Assembly: GCA_963617205.1 (NCBI GenBank)
Contig: CAVEOA010000003.1
Span: 1 to 64,000, forward strand
Reading direction: 5' to 3'
Length of the DNA stretch: 64,000 nucleotides
Origin: UBA11524 sp963617205
GTDB lineage: Bacteria > Bacillota > Clostridia > Christensenellales > Aristaeellaceae
Positions within the stretch are counted from its first letter, which is position 1. Each line of letters opens with the position of its first letter. Shown piece after piece: positions 33,674 to 41,394 of this stretch. Made by a program: the position numbers and the translations under genes. The notes below the pieces were generated by a model, which saw only the letters and a program-made list of their open reading frames with translations, was not told the DNA's origin and made no database searches.

Positions 33674-34777
33674 TTATTTATACTTGCACGTTCTGAATTT
33701 TCCCTCAATCCAAAAAGTTGCTTCGATGGTATGAAATTTCAGCAGACGGAACTTTGGGTCATCGATGCCCTTGCTGAAAAAACGACGGTCGGCATCGCTC
33801 CAGATGTTTTTCTGCATCGCACGATCCTCCACGAACGCTACGTTGCCAATCAGCGTTACGCTGTCCCCGCCGGAGAAATAGCAGACACTCGCTTTCGGGT
33901 TATGTTCAAAATGCGTCGCTTTGCCATTCAGCTTGGAGCGTTTTGATGTGACGAAATAGATGTCGGAGAAGCCCTCGTTTCGATATTTTGTCATCAGGCA
34001 GGTGCGTGGATAACCGTTTTCATTGATGGCGGTCAACGTGGCGACGCTGACGCTGTCCAGAAGCTTTGCCGCCTTGGTTTCAATCTCTGCGATTCGCTCC
34101 TTCTGAATTTCGTGCGCGGTCTTTTCCGTGCTATCAATTTTGTTTCTGATTCGCAGGCTTGCTTCGACGTGCATCATCCAATGCCGGGAAAACGGCATCC
34201 GAAGCAGACCGCCTACATCCTTCCCGCACCAGTAGTCAATCAGCCAGCAGGCGTTTTCGTCCGTGCTGACCACCTGCAGCGCCCGCAATCTCGCCTTGTC
34301 CGCATCATGAAACTTTCTGCTCAAATCACGGTAGGAAAGCTGTTTCAGGAGCTCATCGGTGCTGCGCTTCACGGCGGCGGCATAGGCGTACAGGGCGTCC
34401 AGATCCAATTTCTCGGAAAAATCCGCGATTTGCTTTCCGACCAGCTCATTCCCTGTGGTGATAATGGATGCGCCGATTTTGTCCTGATACGATTGGAGTA
34501 TCTCGCTGTCGTTTTGTATCAGGCTGTGCGCCACGATGTCCTCGATTCGGAAAATATGCCAGACAGAATACGCGATGGTCTTGCTGTGATAGCCGTTTGC
34601 ATTCGGGTATGGCATGGCGTTGAAATCCTCGCGGCGCAGCGCCTGCTTCATCTGAAGCAACTCGTCCATGAGACTCTGCCGCAAGATCAGAAGCGTCCTG
34701 ATTCCCTCGGGAAAGGTTGATTCCTTCTTGATTTGCGTTTGAAATGCCTTGTTCAGCGCCGACCATTCCTTATTCAT
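33674..34777 (-). CDS. DinB-like domain fused to a flavin-binding split-barrel (PNPOx-like) domain
   Basis: A 367-residue two-part protein. Residues about 20-215 are a DinB-like four-helix bundle: WHIFRIED-x-VAH and SRHWMMH supply the His residues of the usual metal site, and DinB proteins often use bacillithiol or another thiol. Residues about 235-367 are a pyridoxamine-phosphate-oxidase-like/general stress 26 split barrel with TLTAINENGYPRTCLM and TLIGNVAFVED, which binds flavin or F420-type cofactors. The fusion suggests a thiol- or flavin-dependent detoxification enzyme. The start follows AAGGAGG inside the TetR gene; the two genes overlap by eight bases, so TetR and this protein are made together. 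Confidence 0.82.
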   Translation of the reverse strand: MNKEWSALNKAFQTQIKKESTFPEGIRTLLILRQSLMDELLQMKQALRREDFNAMPYPNANGYHSKTIAYSVWHIFRIEDIVAHSLIQNDSEILQSYQDKIGASIITTGNELVGKQIADFSEKLDLDALYAYAAAVKRSTDELLKQLSYRDLSRKFHDADKARLRALQVVSTDENACWLIDYWCGKDVGGLLRMPFSRHWMMHVEASLRIRNKIDSTEKTAHEIQKERIAEIETKAAKLLDSVSVATLTAINENGYPRTCLMTKYRNEGFSDIYFVTSKRSKLNGKATHFEHNPKASVCYFSGGDSVTLIGNVAFVEDRAMQKNIWSDADRRFFSKGIDDPKFRLLKFHTIEATFWIEGKFRTCKYK

Positions 34778-35345
34778 GCGTCATCCCCTCCTTTTTCAAC
34801 AGGCTCAGGAACACCTCCGACATCATCTCTCTGATTTCCTGTTCCGAAAAGCGACATGTCTTCGTCGCGCACAGGCAGGCGATGCCGTGGGTATATATCC
34901 ACAGATGGCGATACAGTTTCTCTGCCGTTTGCCGGTCAATCGAGGAGGACGCCATGAGCGAACGCAGGATGATATGATAGCTTTCGTCAAGCAGCGGCAA
35001 AATGCTGTCCAGCGGTGTATCTTCCTTTGTTTCACTCATAAACAGCAGTTGAAACAGCTTTGGTTCGTTTGCGGCAAAGCGGATGTACTGCTCGCCCACG
35101 CCGCGAAAGGGAAGCTCCTGCGCAAGCCCCGCCTCAACATATCCCTTATAGATTGCCTTCGCCGATTCCATCATGGCGGCTTCCACGTCCTCCATGCTTG
35201 CGAAAACGGTGAATATCGGGCAGGCCGAGCTGCCGAGCTTTTTCCCGAGATTTCGTGACGTCAAATGCTCGATGCCCTCATCACGGACGATTTGCAGCGC
35301 CGCATCCGTGATCTGCTGCCTTGTAAACCTTGCCTTCGGCGGCAT
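34770..35345 (-). CDS. TetR-family transcriptional regulator
   Basis: A 191-residue regulator. The N-terminal helix-turn-helix is TRQQITDAALQIVRDEG followed by LTSRNLGKKLGSSACPIFTVF, where the usual Tyr-Tyr/His of the recognition helix end is replaced by IFTVF. The C-terminal ligand domain (about 60-191) is of the TetR_C type with an LFM-rich helix. It precedes and overlaps the DinB/split-barrel gene, which is the likely target. The start follows AAAAGGAGG. A perfect-consensus promoter overlaps an inverted repeat just upstream, so it probably represses its own operon and is released by the substrate of the enzyme. Confidence 0.9.
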   Translation of the reverse strand: MPPKARFTRQQITDAALQIVRDEGIEHLTSRNLGKKLGSSACPIFTVFASMEDVEAAMMESAKAIYKGYVEAGLAQELPFRGVGEQYIRFAANEPKLFQLLFMSETKEDTPLDSILPLLDESYHIILRSLMASSSIDRQTAEKLYRHLWIYTHGIACLCATKTCRFSEQEIREMMSEVFLSLLKKEGMTHE

Positions 35346-35367
35346 GATGCGAATACCTCCTTTTGTT

Positions 35368-35399
35368 TTAGAGCTTATGTTCTATAACGTCTGCTCTAA
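35368..35399. promoter_or_regulatory. Putative TetR operator
   Basis: Inverted repeat TTAGAGC (35368-35374) and GCTCTAA (35393-35399) separated by 18 bases. It begins at the -10 box and covers the expected transcription start, the position for a self-repressing operator. Confidence 0.65.
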
Positions 35400-35427
35400 T
35401 TATATCGCATCGAAGCCCGATTGTCAA
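35399..35427 (-). promoter_or_regulatory. Consensus promoter of the TetR operon
   Basis: On the minus strand TTGACA, exactly 17 bases, TATAAT: 12 of 12 consensus positions. Strong promoters of this kind usually need repression. Confidence 0.9.
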
Positions 35428-35495
35428 GGCACGATCGTACAAAAGAAACGGCACGAGTATGGTGATTTTTCCGCAGGAAGCACGCAAAACGCTCA

Positions 35496-35553
35496 AAAAA
35501 CAAACAATCCGAACCCATCTCCGATGAGGGAGATTCGGTTCGGATTGTTTTTG
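35496..35553. terminator. Bidirectional terminator after tRNA-Leu
   Basis: ACAATCCGAACC and GGTTCGGATTGT form a 12-bp stem with an inner CTCC/GGAG pair; T-runs follow on both strands. It lies three bases after the tRNA 3' end. Confidence 0.8.
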
Positions 35554-35555
35554 TA

Positions 35556-35641
35556 TGGTGCCGGAAGTGGGACTTGAACCCACACGACATTGCTGCCAAC
35601 GGATTTTGAGTCCGTCGCGTCTGCCATTCCGCCATTCCGGC
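35556..35641 (-). tRNA. tRNA-Leu (anticodon CAA), CCA encoded
   Basis: Read on the minus strand from GCCGGAATGGCGGAATGG. The acceptor stem GCCGGAA pairs with TTCCGGC, the anticodon arm ACGGA-CTCAAAA-TCCGT gives anticodon CAA (UUG codons), a long class II variable arm follows, then GTGGGTTCAAGTCCCAC as the T arm, discriminator A and CCA. Total 86 bases including CCA. Confidence 0.95.
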
Positions 35642-35810
35642 AAGCAATGCTTATTATAGCATAATCGGCAGGAAGTTGCAACCTGTTTTTCCAAATTTCG
35701 CGCCTTCTGACGGGTTCCGCAGGCGTAACTGCCTGTGCGTCCACCGTTTTCCACCTCGCGCCAATCAATTCCAATTTGCTTGCGCTTCCCTTGCTGCCAT
35801 GCTATGCTGT
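35642..35810. other. Gap between tRNA-Leu and the phage-derived block
   Basis: No gene. The tRNA promoter must lie in the left part. A weak plus-strand promoter TTGCGC, 17 bases, TATGCT (-10 at 35803-35808) stands just before the inverted repeat at 35811. Confidence 0.4.
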
Positions 35811-35854
35811 TGTCATCGGCAAACAGGAACATATATTCTCATCTGCCGATGACA
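35811..35854 (+). promoter_or_regulatory. Perfect 11-bp inverted repeat upstream of the phage-derived block
   Basis: TGTCATCGGCA (35811-35821) and TGCCGATGACA (35844-35854), separated by 22 bases. It starts right after the possible -10 box and ends nine bases before the first ribosome site, so it could be an operator for a repressor encoded elsewhere, or a leader RNA hairpin. Confidence 0.65.
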
Positions 35855-35876
35855 TCAATCGAAAGGAGGCTTGCCC

Positions 35877-36086
35877 ATGCATCAGACACGCGCACCGGAC
35901 ATCGCGACCCGAGAGGAGGTGCTGGAGACCTTCACGCAGCTGCTGCGCGGCGAAAAATCAGCCGAGCAGCTCAAGGCGGCGGACGCGCTGGCGAAATACC
36001 ACGGCCTGTTCACGCTCAAGGAGGAGGAATCCGCCTGCTCGCCGGAAATCCTCCGCGCCATCGAGGACACGCTCGCCGACATGTAG
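35877..36086 (+). CDS. Small terminase-like protein (putative)
   Basis: A 69-residue helical protein (TREEVLETFTQLL, then AADALAKYHGLFTLKEEES). Its place directly before the large terminase and its short helix-turn-helix-like first half suggest a reduced small terminase subunit; typical ones are over 100 residues, so it would be truncated. The start ATG follows AGGAGG with seven bases; an in-frame TTG six bases earlier is less likely. It is the first gene of the phage-derived block. Confidence 0.5.
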   Translation: MHQTRAPDIATREEVLETFTQLLRGEKSAEQLKAADALAKYHGLFTLKEEESACSPEILRAIEDTLADM

Positions 36087-36105
36087 CGAAAGGAGGACAA
36101 AAACA

Positions 36106-37374
36106 ACGGCTGAGCAGACGCTGACGGCGGAAGGCACAAGGGCGCTGGCGCTGCTGCACCGGAAGCCCGCATCCGTGGCGCGGCTGTGTGGCTTGACACG
36201 GCTGACGGATGATCTGCACGGGCGCTGGATTCGGGAGGTTGCGTTCGGACAGGAGGACATGACGCTGCAGGCGCATCGCGGCAGCTACAAGACGACCTGC
36301 CTTGCGTTCTCGATGGCGGTCATGCTGGTCACGTATCCGCAGCGGAACATGATTTTCATGCGCAAGACGGAGGACGACGTGCTGGAGGTGCTCCAGCAGG
36401 TGAAAAAGCTGCTGGCCTGTCCGGCGATGCAGGAAATCAGCCGGCGCATCTACGGCAGCCCTGTGAAGGTGTGCCGCGGCGACATGTGGAGCGTCACGGC
36501 AAGCTGCTATGCCGCCATGCGCGGTGCGCCGCAGCTCATCGGGGTGGGCACGGGCGGCTCGCTGACCGGCAAGCACGCCGACGTGATCCTGACGGACGAC
36601 ATCGTCAACCTGCAGGACCGCATCAGCGAAGCCGAACGGAAGCGCATCTGCGGCGTATATCAGGAGCTGCAGAACCTCCGCAATCCCGGCGGGCGCATCA
36701 TCAACACCGGCACGCCGTGGCATCCGGACGACGCGTTCCGCCTGATGCCGCCGCCCATGCGCTATGACTGCTATCAGACCGGACTGCTTAATGCGGAGCA
36801 AATCGACCGGTTGCGCGCAGGCATGTCGCCGACGCTGTTTGCCGCGAACTACGAGCTGCGCCACATGGCCAGCGGCGAAGGGCTGTTCCAGACGAACCCG
36901 CCGTTCACGGAGGACAGCACGCTCCTGCGCGACGGCATTGCCCATCTGGACGCGGCGTACGGCGGCGAGGATTTCACGGCGCTCACGTGCGGCTGCATCC
37001 GCGGCGGCAAGGCGTACCTGTACGGCAAGCTGTGGCAGAAGGATGTGTTTTCCGTGCTGGATGAGGCGCTTGCGGAGGCGCGGCGACTACTGTGCGAACC
37101 CGTCTACTGCGAAACGAACGGCGACAAGGGCTGCCTTGCACGCGAAATCAGCCAGCGCGGCATGATGGTTCGCCGGTACTTTGAGAAAATGAACAAGCAT
37201 GTCAAAATCGCCGCCTATCTGCGAAAATGGTGGCCGAATGTCGTCTTCCTGCGCGGCACGGACAAGGCGTACATCGACCAGATTCTCGATTACTCGCAGA
37301 CCGCATCCCACGATGATGCGCCCGACAGCGCTGCCTGCCTGCTGCGTGCTCTCGACAGACCAACGCTTTCATGA
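36106..37374 (+). CDS. Terminase large subunit (start codon unresolved)
   Basis: About 422 residues. The ATPase part has an altered Walker A (HRGSYKTT), a Walker B strand DVILTDDIV and a motif after it (NTGTPWHPDD). The nuclease part shows DAAYGGEDFTAL, ETNGDKG and a late DDAPDSAACLL, the three acidic clusters of the RNase-H fold. It should drive DNA into the capsid. AGGAGG at 36091-36096 points to a start near 36106, but that codon is ACG; the first GTG in frame is at 36175 and the first ATG at 36259, both of which would cut into the conserved N-terminal segment. So either a non-AUG start is used or the gene carries a start mutation. Confidence 0.85.
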   Translation, partial: TAEQTLTAEGTRALALLHRKPASVARLCGLTRLTDDLHGRWIREVAFGQEDMTLQAHRGSYKTTCLAFSMAVMLVTYPQRNMIFMRKTEDDVLEVLQQVKKLLACPAMQEISRRIYGSPVKVCRGDMWSVTASCYAAMRGAPQLIGVGTGGSLTGKHADVILTDDIVNLQDRISEAERKRICGVYQELQNLRNPGGRIINTGTPWHPDDAFRLMPPPMRYDCYQTGLLNAEQIDRLRAGMSPTLFAANYELRHMASGEGLFQTNPPFTEDSTLLRDGIAHLDAAYGGEDFTALTCGCIRGGKAYLYGKLWQKDVFSVLDEALAEARRLLCEPVYCETNGDKGCLAREISQRGMMVRRYFEKMNKHVKIAAYLRKWWPNVVFLRGTDKAYIDQILDYSQTASHDDAPDSAACLLRALDRPTLS

Positions 37375-37384
37375 AGGAGGATTC

Positions 37385-38746
37385 ATGTTTACCGCTTACA
37401 CCTATCAGGATTACCTTGCCGCGGAGGACCGCATCGCGCTGCTGCTCAAGGCGGCGGAGAAATTCAAGGCGTCGCCGGAATTTCAGCACGCGCTCGATGC
37501 CGGCAGCTACTTCCGCGGCGAAAATCCCGCCATTGCCCGCAAGACCATCCTGCGCACGCGCAAAATCGAGTCGCGCAGCAAGGATGGCAGACGCCATGTG
37601 CGTGCCGGCACGGAGGACATCGTCGGCAACCGCATCGGCAGCAGCTTCCTGTTCCGCTTCGTTACGCAGCAGAATCAGTTCCTGCTCTCCGAGGGCGTTT
37701 CGCTGCCCGATTCCATCAAGGCGCGCCTCGGCAGCGACTTCGACCACCTGTTGTCGCGCATTGGCGAATGCGCGCTGCTGCACGGCGTGAGCTACGGCTA
37801 CTGGAACGCCGACCACCTCGAAATCCTCGAGATGGCGAAAAACAGCGGCAGCGGTTTCTTTCCCCTGCTGGACGAGATGACCGGTCAGCTCATGCTCGGC
37901 GTGCAGTTCTGGCAGCTAAGCCCGAAGCGCCCGATGTACATGCGCCTGTTCGATACGGATGGCGTGACCCTCCTGCGCGTCACAGGCAAGCAGGTTGATG
38001 TCATTCGTCCGAAAACGCCGTATGTCCGTATGCTCCGCCGCGATGTGCTTGGCGATACGCTGACTGCCGACCCGAGCTTCTACGCGCATCCGCCGATCAT
38101 TCCGCTGTATGCCAATCAGGACGGCAAGAGCGAGCTGACCCCCTCGATTCAGGCGAAAATCGACGCGTACGACACCATCCTGTCCGACTTTGCCGACAAC
38201 CTCGCCCGCGCGAACGATGTCTACTGGGTGCTGAACAACTTCAGCGGCACAACGGATGACATTGCCGAAATGCTGGAAGAAATCAACCGCATCAAGGCGG
38301 TCGCGAACCTCTCCGACGGCTCCGGCAGCGGCGCGACGGCTGAGCCGCACACCATCGAGGTGCCTTACGCGGCGCGTCAGGCTGCGCTGTCGCTGCTCGA
38401 ACGGGCGCTGTACAACGACTACATGGCGCTCGACATGGCTTCCCTGACCGGCGGCAGCCTGACGAACGTTGCCATCCGCGCAGCCATGGCAAACCTGAAC
38501 CTCAAGGCTGACCGCTACGAGTGGCAGGTGCGTCACTTCATGCAGGAGCTGCTGACGATGCTGCACTGCCCAACCGACTGCATTTCGTTCAAGCGGCAGG
38601 CCATCGCCAACGAAAGCGAGCTGGTGACGGACATCCAGAACATGCGACAGGACATCGATCGCCGCACGGCGCTTCGGCTGAATCCGTATATTTCGGATGA
38701 GGACCTGCCGGAGCTGCTCAAAAGCGAGCGGAAGGAGGCGTTTTAA
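37385..38746 (+). CDS. Phage portal protein (SPP1 gp6-like)
   Basis: A 453-residue portal of the SPP1 gp6 class, the ring through which DNA enters the capsid. Recognisable parts are the wing opening (HVRAGTEDIVGNRIGSSFLF), the central NADHLEIL and LDEMTGQLMLGVQFWQ segment, the clip/stem with NDVYWVLNNFSG and the late crown MASLTGGSLTNVAIRAAMANL. Length fits the family. ATG at 37385 follows AAGGAGG, overlapping the end of the terminase gene. It lies between terminase and scaffold, the standard order. Confidence 0.9.
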   Translation: MFTAYTYQDYLAAEDRIALLLKAAEKFKASPEFQHALDAGSYFRGENPAIARKTILRTRKIESRSKDGRRHVRAGTEDIVGNRIGSSFLFRFVTQQNQFLLSEGVSLPDSIKARLGSDFDHLLSRIGECALLHGVSYGYWNADHLEILEMAKNSGSGFFPLLDEMTGQLMLGVQFWQLSPKRPMYMRLFDTDGVTLLRVTGKQVDVIRPKTPYVRMLRRDVLGDTLTADPSFYAHPPIIPLYANQDGKSELTPSIQAKIDAYDTILSDFADNLARANDVYWVLNNFSGTTDDIAEMLEEINRIKAVANLSDGSGSGATAEPHTIEVPYAARQAALSLLERALYNDYMALDMASLTGGSLTNVAIRAAMANLNLKADRYEWQVRHFMQELLTMLHCPTDCISFKRQAIANESELVTDIQNMRQDIDRRTALRLNPYISDEDLPELLKSERKEAF

Positions 38747-39229
38747 TTGCCGGACACGTCTGATGAATCCCTGCTGAACAATCTGCCCGAGGAGACAGCC
38801 TGCCGCATCCGCGAAGCCTTTTCCCGGATTGAGACGGAAAAGAATCAGCTGACGCAGACGCTGAGCGACCGCGAATCCGCCCTTTCCGCGCTGAGCAGCG
38901 AATACGCCGCCTACAGGCAGGACATCGAGGACAGGCAGCACGAAGCGCATCTGCGAACCGCTCTGCTCGATGCGGGCGCGAATCCGCAGGCTGTCGACCT
39001 GCTTCTTGCCGCCGCGCCGAAGGAGGATGCGGATGACCAGCTGCTTTTCACCCTGAAGCGCCGCTATCCTGCGTTCTTCTCCGCGCCCGTTTATCTGCCC
39101 ACCGATCCCGTTTCTCCGCCGGTTTCCGCTGCGCCGCCGCTGACACAGGCGGATGTGCGCCGGATGTCGCAGGAGGAAATCACCCGCAACTGGAGCGCCG
39201 TCTGCTCCGTGCTATCGAAAGGAGAATAA
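38747..39229 (+). CDS. Phage scaffold-like protein
   Basis: A 160-residue protein with a long coiled coil (about 20-65, heptads rich in Glu, Leu, Ser), then a short helical core (AGANPQAVDLLLAAAPKED) and a C-terminal QEEITRNWSAV helix. This is the form of GP20-type scaffolding proteins that shape the procapsid. It starts at TTG (38747), with GAAGGAGG at the right distance and immediately after the portal stop. Confidence 0.75.
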   Translation: MPDTSDESLLNNLPEETACRIREAFSRIETEKNQLTQTLSDRESALSALSSEYAAYRQDIEDRQHEAHLRTALLDAGANPQAVDLLLAAAPKEDADDQLLFTLKRRYPAFFSAPVYLPTDPVSPPVSAAPPLTQADVRRMSQEEITRNWSAVCSVLSKGE

Positions 39230-39232
39230 AAC

Positions 39233-40048
39233 ATGGCTATTTCCAGCTTCATTCCCAAGGTATGGTCTGCACGCCTGCAGGAGAACTTCCGCAAGGCGCT
39301 TGTGTTCGGTTCCCTGTGCTCCCGCAGCTACGAGGGCGAAATCAGCCAGTGGGGCGACACGGTTCACATCGCCAACCTTGCTGACATCACCGTTCGCCCG
39401 TATGACCCCGCAGCCGACCTCGCCGAGCCGGAGACGCTCACCGGCAGCGATATCATCCTGACCATCGACCACGGCGCGTATTACAACTTCCTCATCAACG
39501 ATGTTGACGCGGCACAGGCACGCGTGGACGTGATGGACGGCGCGATGCGCAATGCCGCCTATCAGCTGGCAGAGGACGCCGAGCGCTACATCCTCGATAC
39601 CATCCGCGAGGGTGCCGGCACGAAGGTCTCCGGCGCGGTGCCGAAGGAGAGCGATGGCGGCCTGTACGGGCTGCTGATTACCATCAAGAACGCGCTCGAC
39701 CTCAAGCATGTGCCGCGCTTCAACCGCAAGCTGGTCGTGCCGGTGAGCATCGAGGGGCAGCTGCTGATGGATGAGCGCTTTGTCAACGGCAGCGCGGCGG
39801 CGGAGCAGCGGCTTGCCGAGGGCGCCATCGGGCGTGCGGCAGGCTTCGACATCTACGTCAGTGCCGACCTGACGGACGAAATCATCGCCATGGTGCCTGA
39901 GGCGGTCACGTTCGCCAACCAGATTTCCCGCACGGACGCGTACCGTCCCGAGAAGGGCTTCTGCGACGGCATCAAGGGGCTGAACCTCTGCGGCTGCAAG
40001 GTCATCCTCCCCGACGGCGTGTATATCCACACCATCACCGCGGCTTAA
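39233..40048 (+). CDS. Major capsid protein
   Basis: A 271-residue protein. The beginning, SFIPKVWSARLQENFRKALVF, and the following GDTVHIANLADITVRPYD are the pattern of HK97-fold capsid proteins of the P22/T7-type family (the start of the E-loop and the beta-hinge). DVMDGAMRNAAYQLAEDAERYI is the long spine helix. It is shorter than most in the family (about 300). AAAGGAG precedes ATG. It would form the shell of the particle. Confidence 0.85.
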   Translation: MAISSFIPKVWSARLQENFRKALVFGSLCSRSYEGEISQWGDTVHIANLADITVRPYDPAADLAEPETLTGSDIILTIDHGAYYNFLINDVDAAQARVDVMDGAMRNAAYQLAEDAERYILDTIREGAGTKVSGAVPKESDGGLYGLLITIKNALDLKHVPRFNRKLVVPVSIEGQLLMDERFVNGSAAAEQRLAEGAIGRAAGFDIYVSADLTDEIIAMVPEAVTFANQISRTDAYRPEKGFCDGIKGLNLCGCKVILPDGVYIHTITAA

Positions 40049-40066
40049 TCCGGAAAGGAGGCTTTC

Positions 40067-40492
40067 ATGAGCGTCACTGTATCGGACGTGATGCGTCAGC
40101 TGCGCAATTACTTCATTGTGGACACGCTGCGCGGAACGTTCACCATTGCTGACGGCGTGCTGGAGGTTGCTCCGGCACTGCCCGGCGGCTCGTGGATTGC
40201 CGTTGAAGGCGCAGGCGCGCTGGACGGCGTGCATGAGCTGGACGCACAGGGGCGCATGGCCGGCGCGGAAGACGGGAGCTGGACAGGCATCGTCCATCTC
40301 CTGTCCCCGTCCGGGGATTTCCTGCGCCTGTGCGATGAGATTCGCGATTGGGCGGACAAGCATCCCGACGTTACGCTGCAAGCAGAGAAATTCGGCGAAT
40401 ACAGCCGGAGCCAGACCTCCTGCGCATGGGAACGCGTCTTTGAGAAGCGGCTGCGCCCCTATCAGAAAATGTTCACGGAGGTGCATTCCTGA
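40067..40492 (+). CDS. Phage head-tail connector-like protein (putative)
   Basis: A 141-residue protein placed right after the capsid gene, where head completion proteins are usually encoded. It has an N-terminal helix (SDVMRQLRNYFIV), a beta-rich middle including GGSWIAVEGAGALDG and a C-terminal helical half. No specific family is recognised. AAAGGAGG precedes its ATG. The next gene overlaps its stop (TGATG), which ties it to the block. Confidence 0.55.
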   Translation: MSVTVSDVMRQLRNYFIVDTLRGTFTIADGVLEVAPALPGGSWIAVEGAGALDGVHELDAQGRMAGAEDGSWTGIVHLLSPSGDFLRLCDEIRDWADKHPDVTLQAEKFGEYSRSQTSCAWERVFEKRLRPYQKMFTEVHS

Positions 40493-40836
40493 TGCTCAGC
40501 GATTACTTTGAGCCCTTCACGCTGCTGCACAGCGTCTGTCACCCAGACCCCATCGGCGGTCAGGTCATCGACCATACGGAGGAAACACGCTTTTCCGCGG
40601 CGCTTGGCGGTGCGCTCGGGCAGGAAACGGAGGCGCACGGACAGCCGATTGCATCCTGCAAGCCGATGCTGCTCTGTCCGGCGGATGTTCCGCTGCATTT
40701 CGGCGATATCGTCCGCCGCGAAAGCAACGGCATCCTCTACCGCGTCTGCACCCGTGCCGAGGACATGCGCACGCCTGCATGCGCCGGATTTTCCTGCTGT
40801 GAGGTGCTGCTGGAAAGGCTGGGTGATGCGCCGTGA
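40492..40836 (+). CDS. Phage head-closure-like protein (putative)
   Basis: A 114-residue beta-rich protein with SYF-EPFTLLHSVCHPDPIGG at its start and the segment IVRRESNGILYRV, similar in shape to small head-tail joining proteins (stopper type). Family membership cannot be proven by eye. It starts within the stop of the previous gene and its own stop overlaps the GTG of the next one, so the three are translationally coupled. Confidence 0.5.
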   Translation: MLSDYFEPFTLLHSVCHPDPIGGQVIDHTEETRFSAALGGALGQETEAHGQPIASCKPMLLCPADVPLHFGDIVRRESNGILYRVCTRAEDMRTPACAGFSCCEVLLERLGDAP

Positions 40837-41207
40837 CGCTGCTGCCAATGCTGCTTGCGCATTTCTCGCGCCGCTTCGGCACGATTTACTATGAAGGCAT
40901 GTGCCCTGCGGATGCGCCCTTCCCTTACGGCATCCTGTCGCTGCAGGTGCCTGCCGCCTTTGAGGGAGACGGTCAGGCGGTGCTGACGTTCTACGAGCGC
41001 GGCAAGGACAGCCACAGCCTGATTGCGTTGCTCTTCGCGGAGGAAGCATCACGCGACGATCATGCGCTGCTGCAAATCAAGCCGGACAGCGCCGGTCAGA
41101 TGCCCTTCACGTTCCTCGCACAGAGTGAGGAAGCCGACGACCCGGCGCTCCCTGTCCGCATCTACTGGTGGAAGGAGGACATTCCCGATGCCTCAGGCTT
41201 CGCCTGA
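40833..41207 (+). CDS. Phage tail-terminator/minor capsid-like protein (putative)
   Basis: A 124-residue protein starting at GTG. The core (HFSRRFGTIYYEGMCPADAPFPYGILSL) recalls short proteins that cap the tail or join it to the head, which begin with a helix and a conserved aromatic/Pro segment. There is no strong match I can name. It overlaps genes on both sides. Confidence 0.5.
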   Translation: MTLLPMLLAHFSRRFGTIYYEGMCPADAPFPYGILSLQVPAAFEGDGQAVLTFYERGKDSHSLIALLFAEEASRDDHALLQIKPDSAGQMPFTFLAQSEEADDPALPVRIYWWKEDIPDASGFA

Positions 41208-41376
41208 CTTTACTACTTCGCCTGATTTCTCTTCCTTATCTGACTCTGCGTCCGACCTCATGCGCTCCGCAGAGCCGGACGCCCGCTCCATTGACTACGA
41301 AGCGCTTGCCGATGCGCTCACGCCGATCATCTCTGCCCTGATTGAGCGCGAGGTTCGTCAGCGCAGTATGCTGTGA
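41188..41376 (+). CDS. Small phage protein of unknown function
   Basis: A 62-residue acidic, Ser-rich protein (MPQASPDFTTSPDFSSLSD at the start, LADALTPIISALIERE at the end). The ribosome site GAAGGAGG lies within the previous gene and the first 20 bases overlap that gene. A GAA-loop mini-hairpin sequence (41194-41206) is inside its start. Role unknown; the helical C-terminal half could be a docking peptide. Confidence 0.6.
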   Translation: MPQASPDFTTSPDFSSLSDSASDLMRSAEPDARSIDYEALADALTPIISALIEREVRQRSML

Positions 41377-41394
41377 CGCAGGGAGGAATGTACC

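Noticed and set aside
35556..35900. tRNA-Leu as the integration site of the phage-derived block
   Set aside because: The block lies on the 5' side of the tRNA (tRNA on minus, block to the right), whereas integrases normally use the 3' end. I see no duplicate of the tRNA 3' end near 44.7 kb and no integrase gene.
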